Of a stretch of DNA of 64,000 bases, positions 11,301 to 21,456 are shown piece after piece. The stretch's first letter is position 1. Each line of letters opens with the position of its first letter. Below the pieces are notes generated by a model. The model did no database searches. It was not told the DNA's origin and saw only the letters and a list, made by a program, of their open reading frames with translations. Where the stretch lies: assembly GCF_041381155.1 (NCBI RefSeq), contig NC_091137.1, positions 18,335,655 through 18,399,654 on the forward strand, written 5' to 3'. The stretch is from Argopecten irradians. Taxonomy: Eukaryota; Mollusca; Bivalvia; Pectinida; Pectinidae. The translations under genes and the position numbers were made by a program.

Positions 11301-14300
11301 GATCAAAATGTTTTGATATTTTATATTTATGTTACATTTATTTTGACAATTCTTGATATGATATCCACTGAAGATATTGTATGGTGAACAAAGCATCACT
11401 CCATGGTTTTAGCAGATTTTGTTTTATTCTAACTCAATTCTGATGAACCAATTGTATATAAAGAACAATTCTTTATCTATAGATATTGAATTATTTCAAA
11501 AATTTATCTAACCTTGTAATTTTATGGAGATCGAATGGAAATATTTGTTGATGTATATGAAAGACAAAGACATATTATATTCGTTATTTACAGAAAAAAA
11601 GACAATTCATTACTTTACTATCGATTGATAGCAAGAACGCGCCCATTTAAAATGTCTGTTCTAAAACTGACTTGACAAATGACAGAAATTCCCATAAGCA
11701 ACTCTGCTTTTCATAAATGGTATAAAATGTTTCCAGTCTATAAATTACGATGACAAATCTTTATAAACAAAGAATTATATGTATATTGAAATAACAAATC
11801 ATTTCAACAAGTCTGCTATATATACAAATGACTCCATGCAATTAAAGATTGCGGTCTATACGTACAATTGTAACAAGTATATTTAAGGAATAGATTTTTT
11901 ACTTTGTTGAGGTTATGATGGTATAATGATAATGGAGCCCGTGTAAATTATCTAGTCCCTATATTTACAGTTTTTCACGTAAATGAATATTATTTATTCT
12001 CGCGGCAGTTGCATATTTTTTTTCATTAAATTACCCATATTTTTTCTCTCCCGTCATCGCCAACGAATTCGATTGAAGAGCTGATTGGAATCGAGTCATT
12101 CATATATTCCCACCAAAAGTGGGGTTGTGACCCCACGTTGCTACGCCAGCGACTATTCCCGTAACAATAGAATCGCTGCACGTGTTGTGCTATCATTATA
12201 CACTGATAATGATAATACATGTACTAGAAAGCATGGTTGTTGAGTCCATGTCAGTGCAAACTGTAAATATTTCTTTTTCATGCTATAACTAATTATATTG
12301 ATTTCTAGGTAATTGGTGCTGTGATTGTGAGTAAGCGACTAAGAACAACGGGGAATATGTTTATTGTGAATCTGGCCGTGGCTGACCTCATAATCGTCAC
12401 CATAGTGGAGCCCTTCAACATATTGGGTAAGTAGTCATACTGCGTAAGCTAGCATACTGGGTAAGTCAGCTTACTTAGTAAGTATACTGAGTAAGTCAGC
12501 ATATTAGGTAAGTCAACGTACTGGGTAAGTCGTCATACTAGGTAAGTCAACGTACTGGGTAAGTCGGCATGCTAGGTAAGTCAACGTACTAGTTAGACCA
12601 GCATACTGAGTAAGTCTCAGCATATTGAGACAGCATACTGAGTAAGTCAGCAAACTGAGTAAGTATACTGAGTAAGTGATTATAGTACATAATGTGATAT
12701 TATATGGTGTTATCGACGGTCCGTATTTCTTTGTCCAGAATGACAAATTTATGTGATATTTTATGGTGTTATCGACGTTCCGTATTTCTTTGTCAAGGAA
12801 TAACAAATTGATGTGATATCGGTGGTCCGTTTTGTCCGGAATAACAAATCAGTGTGATTTTTACAGGTGTTATCGATGGTCCGTATTTCTTTGTCCGGAA
12901 CGTCTGGTGGTGCCACACCCTGTCTGTCGTCTGCGTTATGTCATGTTCCTCGTCCATGATGAATCTTGCCGCCATTGCTGTGAACAGGTAAGTTTCGTTC
13001 AAATTTTCGGTTTCTGTCTGTGATAATTGCTTGTATAAGATACTCTAATTTGAATTTCTTCTCGCTCTGACAGCTGACTTTGAAACTGTCAAGATGTTAC
13101 TAAAAATCATGGTCCTTCATTATTTCCGGCTCTGTTGACAGTGTAAGACAATGTTGAGTTTCAACTGTTTAGTGTTACGTGTTTGAACCGTAAATTTTAC
13201 GTTTGAGAAATAACATAGGTATTGGTGAAAAAAGTCTTTCTGTTTGCCATTCCTGTATTCGCTTGTATTTAATCGAATTAAAGAAGTACGCCAGGTATGA
13301 AATCCATTTCACCCTATCTTATACGTCCATTTCACCCTATCTTGTATGTCCATTTCACCCTATCTTGTATGTCCATTTCACCCTATCTTGTATGCCCGTT
13401 TCACCCTATCTTGTATGTCCATTTCACCCTATCTTGTATGTCCATTTCACCCTATCTTGTATGTCCATTTCACCCTATCTTGTATGTCCATTTCACCCTA
13501 TCTTGTATGTCCATTTCACCCTATCTTGTATGTCCATTTCACCCTATCTTGTATGTCCATTTCACCCTATCTTGTATGTCCATTTCACCCTATCTTGTAT
13601 CCTTCCCTACTTGTATGTCCATTTCACCCTATCTTGTATGTCCATTTCACCCTATCTTGTATTCATTCACCTATCTTGTATGTCCATTTCACCAATCTTG
13701 TATGTCCTTTCACACCTAATCTTGTATGTCCATTTCACCCTATTCTTGTATGTCCATTTCACCATAATCTTGTATGTCCATTTCACCCTATCTTGTATGT
13801 CCATTTCACCCTATCTTGTATGTCCATTTCACCCTATCTTGTATGTCCATTTCACCCTTTCTTGTATGTCCATTTCACCATAATCTTGTATGTCCGTTTC
13901 ACCCTATCTTGTATGTCCATTTCACCCTATCTTGTATGTCCATTTCACCCTATCTTGTATGCCCATTTCGCCCTATCTTGTATGTCCATTTCACCCTATC
14001 TTGTATGCCATTTCACCCTATCTTGTATGTCCATTCACCCTATCTTGTATGTCCATTTCACCTATCTTGTATGTATATCGTATTTCACCATAATCTTGTA
14101 TGTCCTTTCGCCCTATCTGGTATGTCCATTTCACCCTATCTTGTATGCCCATTTCGCCCTATCTTGTATGTCCATTTCACCCTATCTTGTATGTCCATTT
14201 CACCCATCTTGCATGCCATTTCACCCTATCTTGTATGTGATCGTATGAGTAGAGTATGCATTCTCTTGTATGTTATAGAACCCTTACTTTCTTACATGTT

Positions 14301-17300
14301 TTAGGACAAACACTATCGTGTGTAGTAGCGCATGCATTGACTTGAATGTAAAACACGCACTCTCTTGTATGTTATAGAACCCTTACTTTCTTACATGTTT
14401 TAGGACAAACACTATCGTGTGTAGTAGCGCATGCATTGACTTGAATGTAAAACACGCACTCTCGTGTATGTTATAGAACATTCTTTTCCTGTATGTAATA
14501 TAACCAGAACTCTCGTTTGTAGAAGAACCCATACTTTCTTGTAGTTACAGAACCCTCTTTTCTTTATATCATCTTACCAACACTCTCGTACTAAGTATAA
14601 CCCATACTTTCTTGTATGTTAAGTACCCATATTTTCTTGTATGTTGTAGAACCCGTGTATATTATATGACCCTCCTGTAGGTTATATAAACTGCACTCTT
14701 TTGTGTAATACGACCAACACTCTCGTATGGAATAGAAACCATAATTTCTTGTACATAATCGTAACCATGCTCTTGTATTGTTATACTGTATGAAGTATCC
14801 GCCTCTGTAAAGTATAAATGTCCCGACCGATTTGCCGTTGTACTTACCATCTCATACTCTGTATGCTAAAACTGCACTCATTCTATATTACCTGTCCCGT
14901 CTCTGAATCCCGTGATAATTAACTTTGTGATGGAAAGGAATTATTTGCTACAGTATCTCAGGGACTAAGGACAAATTATAAGCCTAAGGTTTATGTAATA
15001 TATAATGTGTTAATACATTGACCGTGAGTTTGGAGTGTCTGCCAAATCCCTGTGTTCGGAAGTAGTCTTCTAGTTAATTGGTTTGTGTCTTATCTCTGGC
15101 GAGCGAGAGCTACCACAGGTGGTTGACGTAATGTTGTTATTTAGAGATATTTTATCGCTGTACATGTCATGAAAGATCCATTACGATGAATGTCAGTTTA
15201 TCAGTCAACTAAATTAATGAAATTTAATAATAGCATCAGAAGGATGAAATCCTGTAAACAATTCTACAGATACAGACGAATAAAAAAAACCTCTAGATTG
15301 GTCCTTTTTAAGCTATTTAAGGATATTTAATGATAGATTTCTAGTAGATTGTAATATACCATCGATTGGAGAGACAAGTGACAAGCTACATATATGTTTG
15401 ATTATTTGAACGTACATTCGCTTTCTGGCTCCAGGATCACGAAACAATCTTAGATTAAGTTAAACCTTAGCCAATCATTAATGAGGTAACTTTTTGTGAT
15501 GCCATCTTTGATTGGCTAAGTCTATGCTTAAGACAGTTTTAGTTTGATGATCCTTAGGCATGGATGACAATAGTTATTGTCATTTTGGCGGGTAATTCTT
15601 TATTCCGCTCATCTGTGCCTAATTACGTTACTTTGTGGAAAGTTTGTTTTTATGTCAGAAGAATGTTTACTATTAAATTATAATTTTTATGTAGATTTAT
15701 GTTTTTAAAGAAAATTGAATAAACGCGGTCATTTCAATCAGAGTTAAAGTATTGAGTATATGGTCTAGTGATGTCGACATATCTATCATCTCTTGTATTT
15801 CACATTCTAGACATTTTGTAAGAGGGGTGTACATGATGATCAAATCTAGAAATTTCTATAATTTTGCAGGTGGCGGACATAAGGTTATTTGAAATGAATC
15901 ATAGAGGAGATATTGTATATATCTAGATATTGGATAACTTGTTGTGAGAATGTGATAGGAGTGCTTTAAAATGTATCTCATCAGACAGTATTTCCGTTAA
16001 TAAGATACGAAGTTCACGGGACCAGCAGGCTTAGGTCGGTGTTGAGCGTCATTCTCCGAGTGTTCTCTTCCGATGGGAATCCAGAATCTAGAGCGTGTTT
16101 GTTTACTGACAATGACACACACATGGACGTGTCCTATATATTGTTTCACTCGCCATCAAGGAAGGTCAGGTCACATCTGTATTGGGGGTATAGCCGTAAT
16201 ATGTGTTTTGATAAGGAAGTACAGGTCAAATCGAGTTTTCCTTATTGTATCGCCTCACAATAGGATAGTTTTCCGACGGGCGTCGTCGTCAACGTGTAGG
16301 TTTTGCGTTTAGCTCTGTTTCTGAAACAGTAAAAGCAAACCAAATACCAAAATTTGAACATGAATTTATTAGGTCGAGTATCTGAGCTTTATTCACTAAA
16401 CAGCATATAATTTAACCATATTAGTCTAAATAAATCCTCAAAACACAATAATATAGTAATTGAGGTCAGTTAAGGTGTTCGAACTTGAAACCAATATAGA
16501 CCCATCTCGAGTCCAATACCTGATACTGACGGTAAATCGATGTTTTTTTTCCCTCTGGTACTCAGGTTTTCATCCTCTCAAACTGGCACTGTTACTGTAA
16601 CATAAAACAAAATTGACTTTAACTCAGAACAAAACAATGCAATGTTTTTTGGTTCTTTTTTTAATTTCCGTCAGTTTAGACAAAGGTTTGGTTTGGTTTG
16701 ATTTTTTATGTCCTATTAACAGCCAGGGTCTTACAAGAACTCATTTTTGTGTAATTTTAGGTAAAAAGTCACATTTTTCGATATTTCAATATAGGTTTTC
16801 TTTTGTTTTTACAGATACATCATGATCAACAAAAACCACTATTACAACCAGATTTTCACCAAAGGGAAAACACTCCTTCTCTGTGTTCTCGTCTGGTTCG
16901 TTGCGTTTCTCATCGAGCTGCCAAATCTGGCCGGATGGGGAGGACACACGTTTGATCTGAAAACCTTAGGATGCTCTTTCGACAGGCTTATCTCCCTTTC
17001 CTATACGATATTCCTTAGTGTGATGGCGCTGTGGCTGCCACTGATGGTCATCATGTTTTGCTATCTTAAGATTTATTTTTACGTGAAGAAATCAAGATTA
17101 CAGATGGAGAAACAGATGAAAACACAAACGAAAAAGGAAAAGAAGAAAAGTAAAAGACAACGCGATAATGTCAACTTAGCTAGGACATTTTTCATCGTTT
17201 TTCTTACTTTCCTAATCTGTTGGACGCCATATGACTTGACATTGTTTTTTGATCGTGGTGATCGCTGGCCGTCATGGCTGTACACATTATTTCTCCAAAT

Positions 17301-17529
17301 TGGCCATTTTAACAGCTCTCTGAACAGCATACTCTACGGGGCCACTAACAGGAACTTTCGCGAAGGTTACAAACAATTTCTGAGAAAGATCTGTTGTACA
17401 TGCAAGGTGACCATTGTAGTCAAGATAAGCGGAGACAAAAAGAACTCTTTGACGGACTCGAGTTCTGGATATTCAAGTACTACTGACAACGCACATCACA
17501 AAATTTATCCTGCCTCTCATTATGTCTGA
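8163..17529 (+). CDS. Class A GPCR, melatonin receptor-like (whole gene, four exons)
   Basis: Joining 8163-8345, 12309-12426, 12867-12987 and 16815-17529 gives one frame of 378 aa with seven membrane segments. Visible marks are an N-glycosylation site NFS at residue 23, GN in TM1, LAVAD in TM2, a Trp-Trp-Cys at the start of TM3, NRY (140-142) in place of DRY, a lysine-rich third loop (about 231-259), CWTPY in TM6 (276-280) and NSILYG (from 311) in place of NPxxY. A CC-x-C cluster follows helix 8. NRY with N-[AS]-x-x-Y-G and NFRE-Y after TM7 is the pattern of melatonin receptors, so a small-molecule, Gi-type receptor at the plasma membrane is likely; the ligand is not proven. A moody/Tre1-type orphan receptor is the main alternative. 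All introns have GT-AG ends. The length is normal for the family. Confidence 0.9.
8477..8825. mobile_element. Worn MITE in GPCR intron 1
   Basis: TAAACTGTCTTTCGCGGCTA on the left is mirrored by CGCGAAAGAAAGTTTGTTTA on the right, with CACGAT/GCGAAATTCGC blocks just inside. The inverted match is imperfect, so this is an old copy. Confidence 0.45.
9310..10170. repeat. Degenerate ~90-bp tandem repeat in GPCR intron 1
   Basis: The phrases GATAAAATGAGAATTTAGTA, TAGCAATAAAA and GGAAAAGGTGAAGATTGGAT recur with drift across this stretch. The frames of 60-100 aa here on both strands have no recognisable domain. Confidence 0.5.
10181..10533. mobile_element. TTAA-target MITE, copy 1 (GPCR intron 1)
   Basis: The ends are AGATGCTCCACCGC and its complement with one change, next to TTAA on the left and TTTAA on the right. 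The full length is alignable in reverse orientation to 62611-62966, which makes it a family. It has no coding capacity. A TTAA target points to piggyBac- or Kolobok-type mobilisation (inferred). Confidence 0.75.
10534..12308. other. Rest of GPCR intron 1
   Basis: AT-rich sequence with no repeat structure or conserved frame that I could recognise, up to the acceptor at 12307-12308. Confidence 0.5.
12309..12426 (+). CDS. GPCR exon 2: end of TM1, loop 1 and TM2
   Basis: After TTTCTAG the frame reads VIGAVIVSKRLRTTGNMF and then NLAVADLIIV, the TM2 signature with its conserved Asp. It ends one base into a Gly codon at G/GTAAGT (phase 1). An array of extra donors starts immediately downstream. Confidence 0.93.
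12427..12680 (+). repeat. Donor-site minisatellite at the start of GPCR intron 2
   Basis: Units of about 17 bp (catactGGGTAAGTcag and variants) begin at the authentic donor and continue for some 250 bp. GTAAGT occurs 13 times including the real donor, often preceded by G or AG, so most copies match the U1 consensus as well as the real site does. Confidence 0.85.
12706..12866 (+). repeat. Partial copies of the start of GPCR exon 3 inside intron 2
   Basis: GGTGTTATCGACGGTCCG at 12706 and GGTGTTATCGACGTTCCG at 12765 each continue into TATTTCTTTGTC, like exon 3 (GGTGTTATCGATGGTCCG at 12866). A third, shorter copy (GGTGGTCCGTTTTGTC) lies at 12821. They are separated by AACAAATTGATGTGATAT-type spacers and lack a good polypyrimidine/AG acceptor, so they are probably not used as exons. 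Confidence 0.85.
12867..12987 (+). CDS. GPCR exon 3: TM3 to the NR of NRY
   Basis: The acceptor TTTTTACAG precedes GTGTTATCGATGG. The exon codes for VIDGPYFFVRNVWWCHTL and on to NLAAIAVNR, with the TM3 Cys that should bond to extracellular loop 2. It ends at AAC AG/GTAAGT (phase 2). Partial copies of its 5' part lie just upstream in intron 2. Confidence 0.93.
13303..14245 (+). repeat. 23-bp minisatellite, about 40 copies, GPCR intron 3
   Basis: The unit is CATTTCACCCTATCTTGTATGTC. Because 23 is not a multiple of three and the unit has no stop in any plus frame, long frames of 140-300 aa with a 23-residue period appear in all three frames; they are artefacts. Units near 13600-13760 and 14000-14230 carry small indels. 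Confidence 0.95.
14262..14870 (+). repeat. 99-bp direct repeat and degenerate tail
   Basis: A 99-bp unit beginning TCTCTTGTATGTTATAGAAC is present at 14262 and 14361 nearly unchanged, with a partial third at 14460. Looser copies of 'ACCCATACTTTCTTGTATGT' continue to about 14870. It may share ancestry with the CTTGTATGT core of the neighbouring 23-bp array. Confidence 0.75.
15432..15556. mobile_element. 125-bp MITE in GPCR intron 3
   Basis: CAGGATCACGAAACAATCTTAG on the left mirrors the right end near TTTGATGATCCTTA. Inner arms CTTAGCCAATCA and TGATTGGCTAAG are perfect complements. A second copy lies at 27431-27563, inside another element. Confidence 0.75.
16815..17529 (+). CDS. GPCR exon 4: TM4 to C-terminus
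   Basis: The acceptor TTTTTACAG completes NRY. The exon carries TM4 (VLVWFVAFLIELPNLAGW), the loop-2 Cys, TM5, a basic third loop, TM6 with CWTPY, TM7 with NSILYG and an 80-residue tail that is Ser/Thr-rich (SLTDSSSGYSSTTD), a likely kinase and arrestin target. Confidence 0.95.
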
Positions 17530-17873
17530 ATTCTGTGAGGGGCATAATTTGAGTCTTAAGGCTCTGTTTAGAGAACAGGTTGTTTACTTTATAACAACCA
17601 TTTTGTTTGGGTGGCGGAGTGAAGGTTTAAGCGCAGCAGAATGATTCAGAGGACGGATTTTAAGTGCTGAAGACGGCATGTGGTCATTGATTCCAGCTCT
17701 GATCCGTTAGGAAGGTGGACTGTAGGTCCAAACACAGTAGGGTAATTCATCGTATGGATTTATGTTTCGTTACCATTTGAATCTAGCCAGTTTTTGAAAC
17801 TTTGGCCAGTAACACGATTAATTGTTCATGGATAAGTTATTTATATGTGATTGTTCGCTGAAAAATTATATGA

Positions 17874-17903
17874 AATAAAATGTATATTGTATGTGAAAAT
17901 AAA
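17874..17903 (+). promoter_or_regulatory. Polyadenylation signals of the GPCR gene
   Basis: Two AATAAA hexamers, 17874-17879 and 17898-17903, lie about 345-375 bp after the stop codon, followed by a TG/T-rich stretch. Confidence 0.55.
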
Positions 17904-18261
17904 ATATGGTTTTCCAGTTTAAAAACGTCATTTGAAGCATTTGTTAATTTATTGAAAATGTGATAATATTTTAGCACATGTCGTATTTTACAGAGAAAGA
18001 GCAATGAAATGTTCGAAAGGTGTTAAAATGATGCTCACATGGATAAGGAACCTAAGGATAAAATCGTATAGAACTAAGATCAATAAAGATGGCTGACATC
18101 CCAAATTTTAAAAGACGTTTGTGTAATAAGCAGAATTTTACAAACCATGCTGAAGAATAACTTTGTGAAATATAACATTAATTGGAAAGGTCTAACTTCT
18201 TAATTAACAATTACTTGAACGGTTGGTAGTTAGTGTTTAAGCAAACCTCGAAACAGTATAA

Positions 18262-18783
18262 CAATAAAACACTCTTTCATATTTACATGTGGATATGAAG
18301 GATAGGGATTTTCTGCCCAAGGGTCACAAAATGTTGTAAACCCCGAGGCTTGTCGAGGATTTTGCAACATTTTGTGTTCCCGAGTGTAGAATATCACTAT
18401 CCTTCATATCTACGTATGAAAGAGTATTTTTCTCTCATATCTCGACGTTTTATCGCAATTTAACTTCTTTCGGTTGTTCACCATTTTAAAGTAAAATCGA
18501 AAAATTGCGACTGCAAGTTAATTCTCCATGCATGACAATTGTATGATATTTTCAATGCAAATCCCGTTACGTTGTTTGTATCTTTTAAAGTAAATTCAGT
18601 CTAGTTTCTGAAATAAAATGTTAAAATTGTACCAACAACATAGTAATTTTGTTGACGCTGTGAAGTCACAAGGCTTTATTGAATGTGTACTGTAGCTATG
18701 CAATACAGCCTCCGGTGACATGAGTGTATTTCCTTAGACCAGCCAGTATTACACGTGTAAGTATGAGAGAAAACAAATTATTG
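18262..18783. mobile_element. Foldback MITE with internal palindrome
   Basis: The arm CTCTTTCATATTTACATGTG with GGATATGAAGGATAGGGAT is mirrored nearby at 18395-18428 by ATCCTTCATATCTACGTATG and AAAGAG. It is mirrored again, more weakly, at the far end (ACACGTGTAAGTATGAGAGA). The loop contains mirrored ACAAAATGTTG and CAACATTTTGTG. It carries no gene. Confidence 0.6.
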
Positions 18784-21456
18784 TCCTAGTTGGAGGGAGA
18801 CATGCCTTTGGAAAGCAAAATGTTATGTCTGCCTACAGCCAGGGTAATACATGCAAAATGTCTTCATACTGGTTAGGAGGGTAGAATATTGCCCCAATGT
18901 ATCCTCAATGATTTGAACATTACGATAGATTGATGCCAAACACAGTTACCCTGAACTAAGCATCAAACATTCCTTAACGATAAGAAAATTTCCATTACTA
19001 TCTGTAATGCTTTCCTGTTGAGAATTTGGAGTAACGGAATTCCTTAAAGTTCAGGAATGTTGGTGAAACGGAGCCCATATGTTTGTATTTGGCTGGTTAC
19101 CATCTGGCTATCGGCAGTCACAACAAACATAGACGTTTTCAACAATTACATTTGGAAATGTGTCAGAATTGTGTTCATAATTTAAGATTCCTAACTTTCT
19201 TGGTATTTTAAAGTAGAAGTTATGATTACAGAAAATCTATATTATATTGTTGACTTTTGTTTTCGTCCATTTTTGTATGTTCATCGTATTAATCGTTATG
19301 ATACGATACAGGATGAGGTTTGACATGTCGATATCCTTCTGTAAGTGAGACATATTATTGATGTTAAGGAATTCTCAAACAGAACATTTTTACTTTGGTG
19401 ACCTTATAGAATTTCAGTATTTCTGAAATCAATTCTTACATATATATTATAACATGGGACAAAGAAGTAATTCCAGCCGTGTGGACAAAATAGGCTGTCG
19501 AATTTTCAAGGCAGTCTATCTCTTTATCAAGACACACATAAAACAAACACGGTAACATGAAATATAATTAACAATAAAAGACAACACAAGACAAAGGAAA
19601 CGAATGTAAAATAAATTACAGTTTAGCGCAATAAACCTTTCGGAGAGTGGAGGCCGAATAAGGGATATCAAAATTGTTATCATTTTAAAACCTTCAGTGT
19701 CATATTTGATAAAAAAAAATAAACATTGTACCAGTTTTATCTTCGACGAAAATTTACACGGCAGCCATCTTTGTGACTGGAATTACATGTTCCTTTGTCT
19801 TCTTTCTTGTCGTGAGAGCATTTTCAAAGATCAATGCTACACCTCCGACGAAATGTATATTCTATTAACAAGAAAAGTACTAATTTGTAATTTTTGAAAC
19901 GAGGGGTATCAATTTGGTCCGTTTTTCGAACACTCATTGATAAGCAAAATACATTGTTGCATATTGTATGCTATTCAGATTTTTTCTGGGCCTAAAACTA
20001 TAGCTAGTTTGCACTTTTGGAAACTCGCTGTGAAGTGCCCATAGTATGATAGCCATTTACATCGTATGTTGAATGTTTGTGCACAAACTCACGAATATCA
20101 AATTTACTTGTATGGAATTATGTTAATATTGTGGAATGCTTTCATGTTCCCCTTTTATTTTGCATTGTGATACAAATAGAAAAATTCGTGACAAATACTG
20201 GTGTTATTTGGTGAACAATTTTGGATTAGAGTTCATGTCATCGCTTCATAATTTATCATATTTTGATTTATGTAATACCTTGTTGGGTAAAGAATTATAT
20301 GCATAGACTTCTGAAATCATGTGATTTGTATAGTTACGATTAGATCTCAACTGATTACTAATCATAAGAGTTTAACTTGTACATATTTTGTAAATATCTA
20401 TTTGAGGTTGTATATTGTTTTTCATGTTAAATGTTATTTTTATGTAATCTTCAATTTTGGAGGAAATGAAGAAAACACATGTAATGGTAAGTTTTGAGGT
20501 TTCAATTTCTAGCAATTTTTGATGCTGTGAAACAGCAATCATAGGTACGCTAAGCAAGCCTGAGCACATCAAAACAACAATAATAATCCGCGATGAAAAT
20601 TAAATGCTGTTTTGTTACTTTCACACCCTAATTGAAGGTATAAAATAATAAAACACACACATATAATAATTGTCACAACGATAATCGATGTGTACAATTA
20701 CGCAATCAGTGATGTTTTCCAATGTTTACTTAGAACTATTTCGTTTTGATCTTGGTTCAGATCTTGTGTATTCCCGAAAATCACACACAACGCCTTCTTA
20801 ATTTATTCATCCGCAGTAGATTTTCTTTGTTTATCTATCTAGGTAAATGGTACAAAATTGATGCTATAAATGATGATAAATTATGTTTGCTTTAATGATT
20901 TATACAAAAAATAAGATTTAAATGTGTTTGCAAAAGTCTTTTGTTTAGTTGACGTTGCGAACTATATCTTTAAATTACTACGTTCTCTTCCATCTAGAGA
21001 TGTGAAATCTCGAGTTGCCTCACTTTAAACGTCATTGCTATTAGGCCTTTCATTGCAGGAATTAATTATTTGTAGCTACCTTTTAATTATTTTACTAAGA
21101 TCAATTCAAACAAATACATATAGAAATTATACATGTGGTGTCAATTTCTAGTCAACATTAATTCCATTTGATGAAGATGTGAAAGCTCGAGTTGCCTCCC
21201 TTTAAACCTCAATACTATATTATCGTAGTGAAAGTGCACTGCATAACACTTGCTGTTCTATTTGTTCAAGCCGTGTTTAAACAAAGATACACAACATATT
21301 TGCAACAATGTTCCATAACATCAAAGGCTTGTTGTAAAAGGTAACCAAATTATGACTTTTTATTTGACAAAAGTATCTGGCCATGATTTATAAGTCAAAA
21401 GTCGGCAAAGCAAAGTGGTAAACAAGGAAATCGCAATATATTTCTGTTGTTATTAA
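18784..21456. other. Intergenic DNA, nothing recognised
   Basis: AT-rich sequence. The only structure noted is a direct repeat of the phrase 'GATGTGAAA-CTCGAGTTGCCTC-CTTTAAAC' at about 20999 and 21177. Confidence 0.5.

Noticed and set aside
13203-14304. Overlapping frames of 140-300 aa in GPCR intron 3
   Set aside because: They are translations of the 23-bp minisatellite in three frames and contain no domain.
16039-16312. Possible extra GPCR exon (GGIAVICVLIRKYRSNRVFL)
   Set aside because: The hydrophobic run resembles TM1-TM2, but no splice sites fit and all GPCR segments are already present in the four exons.
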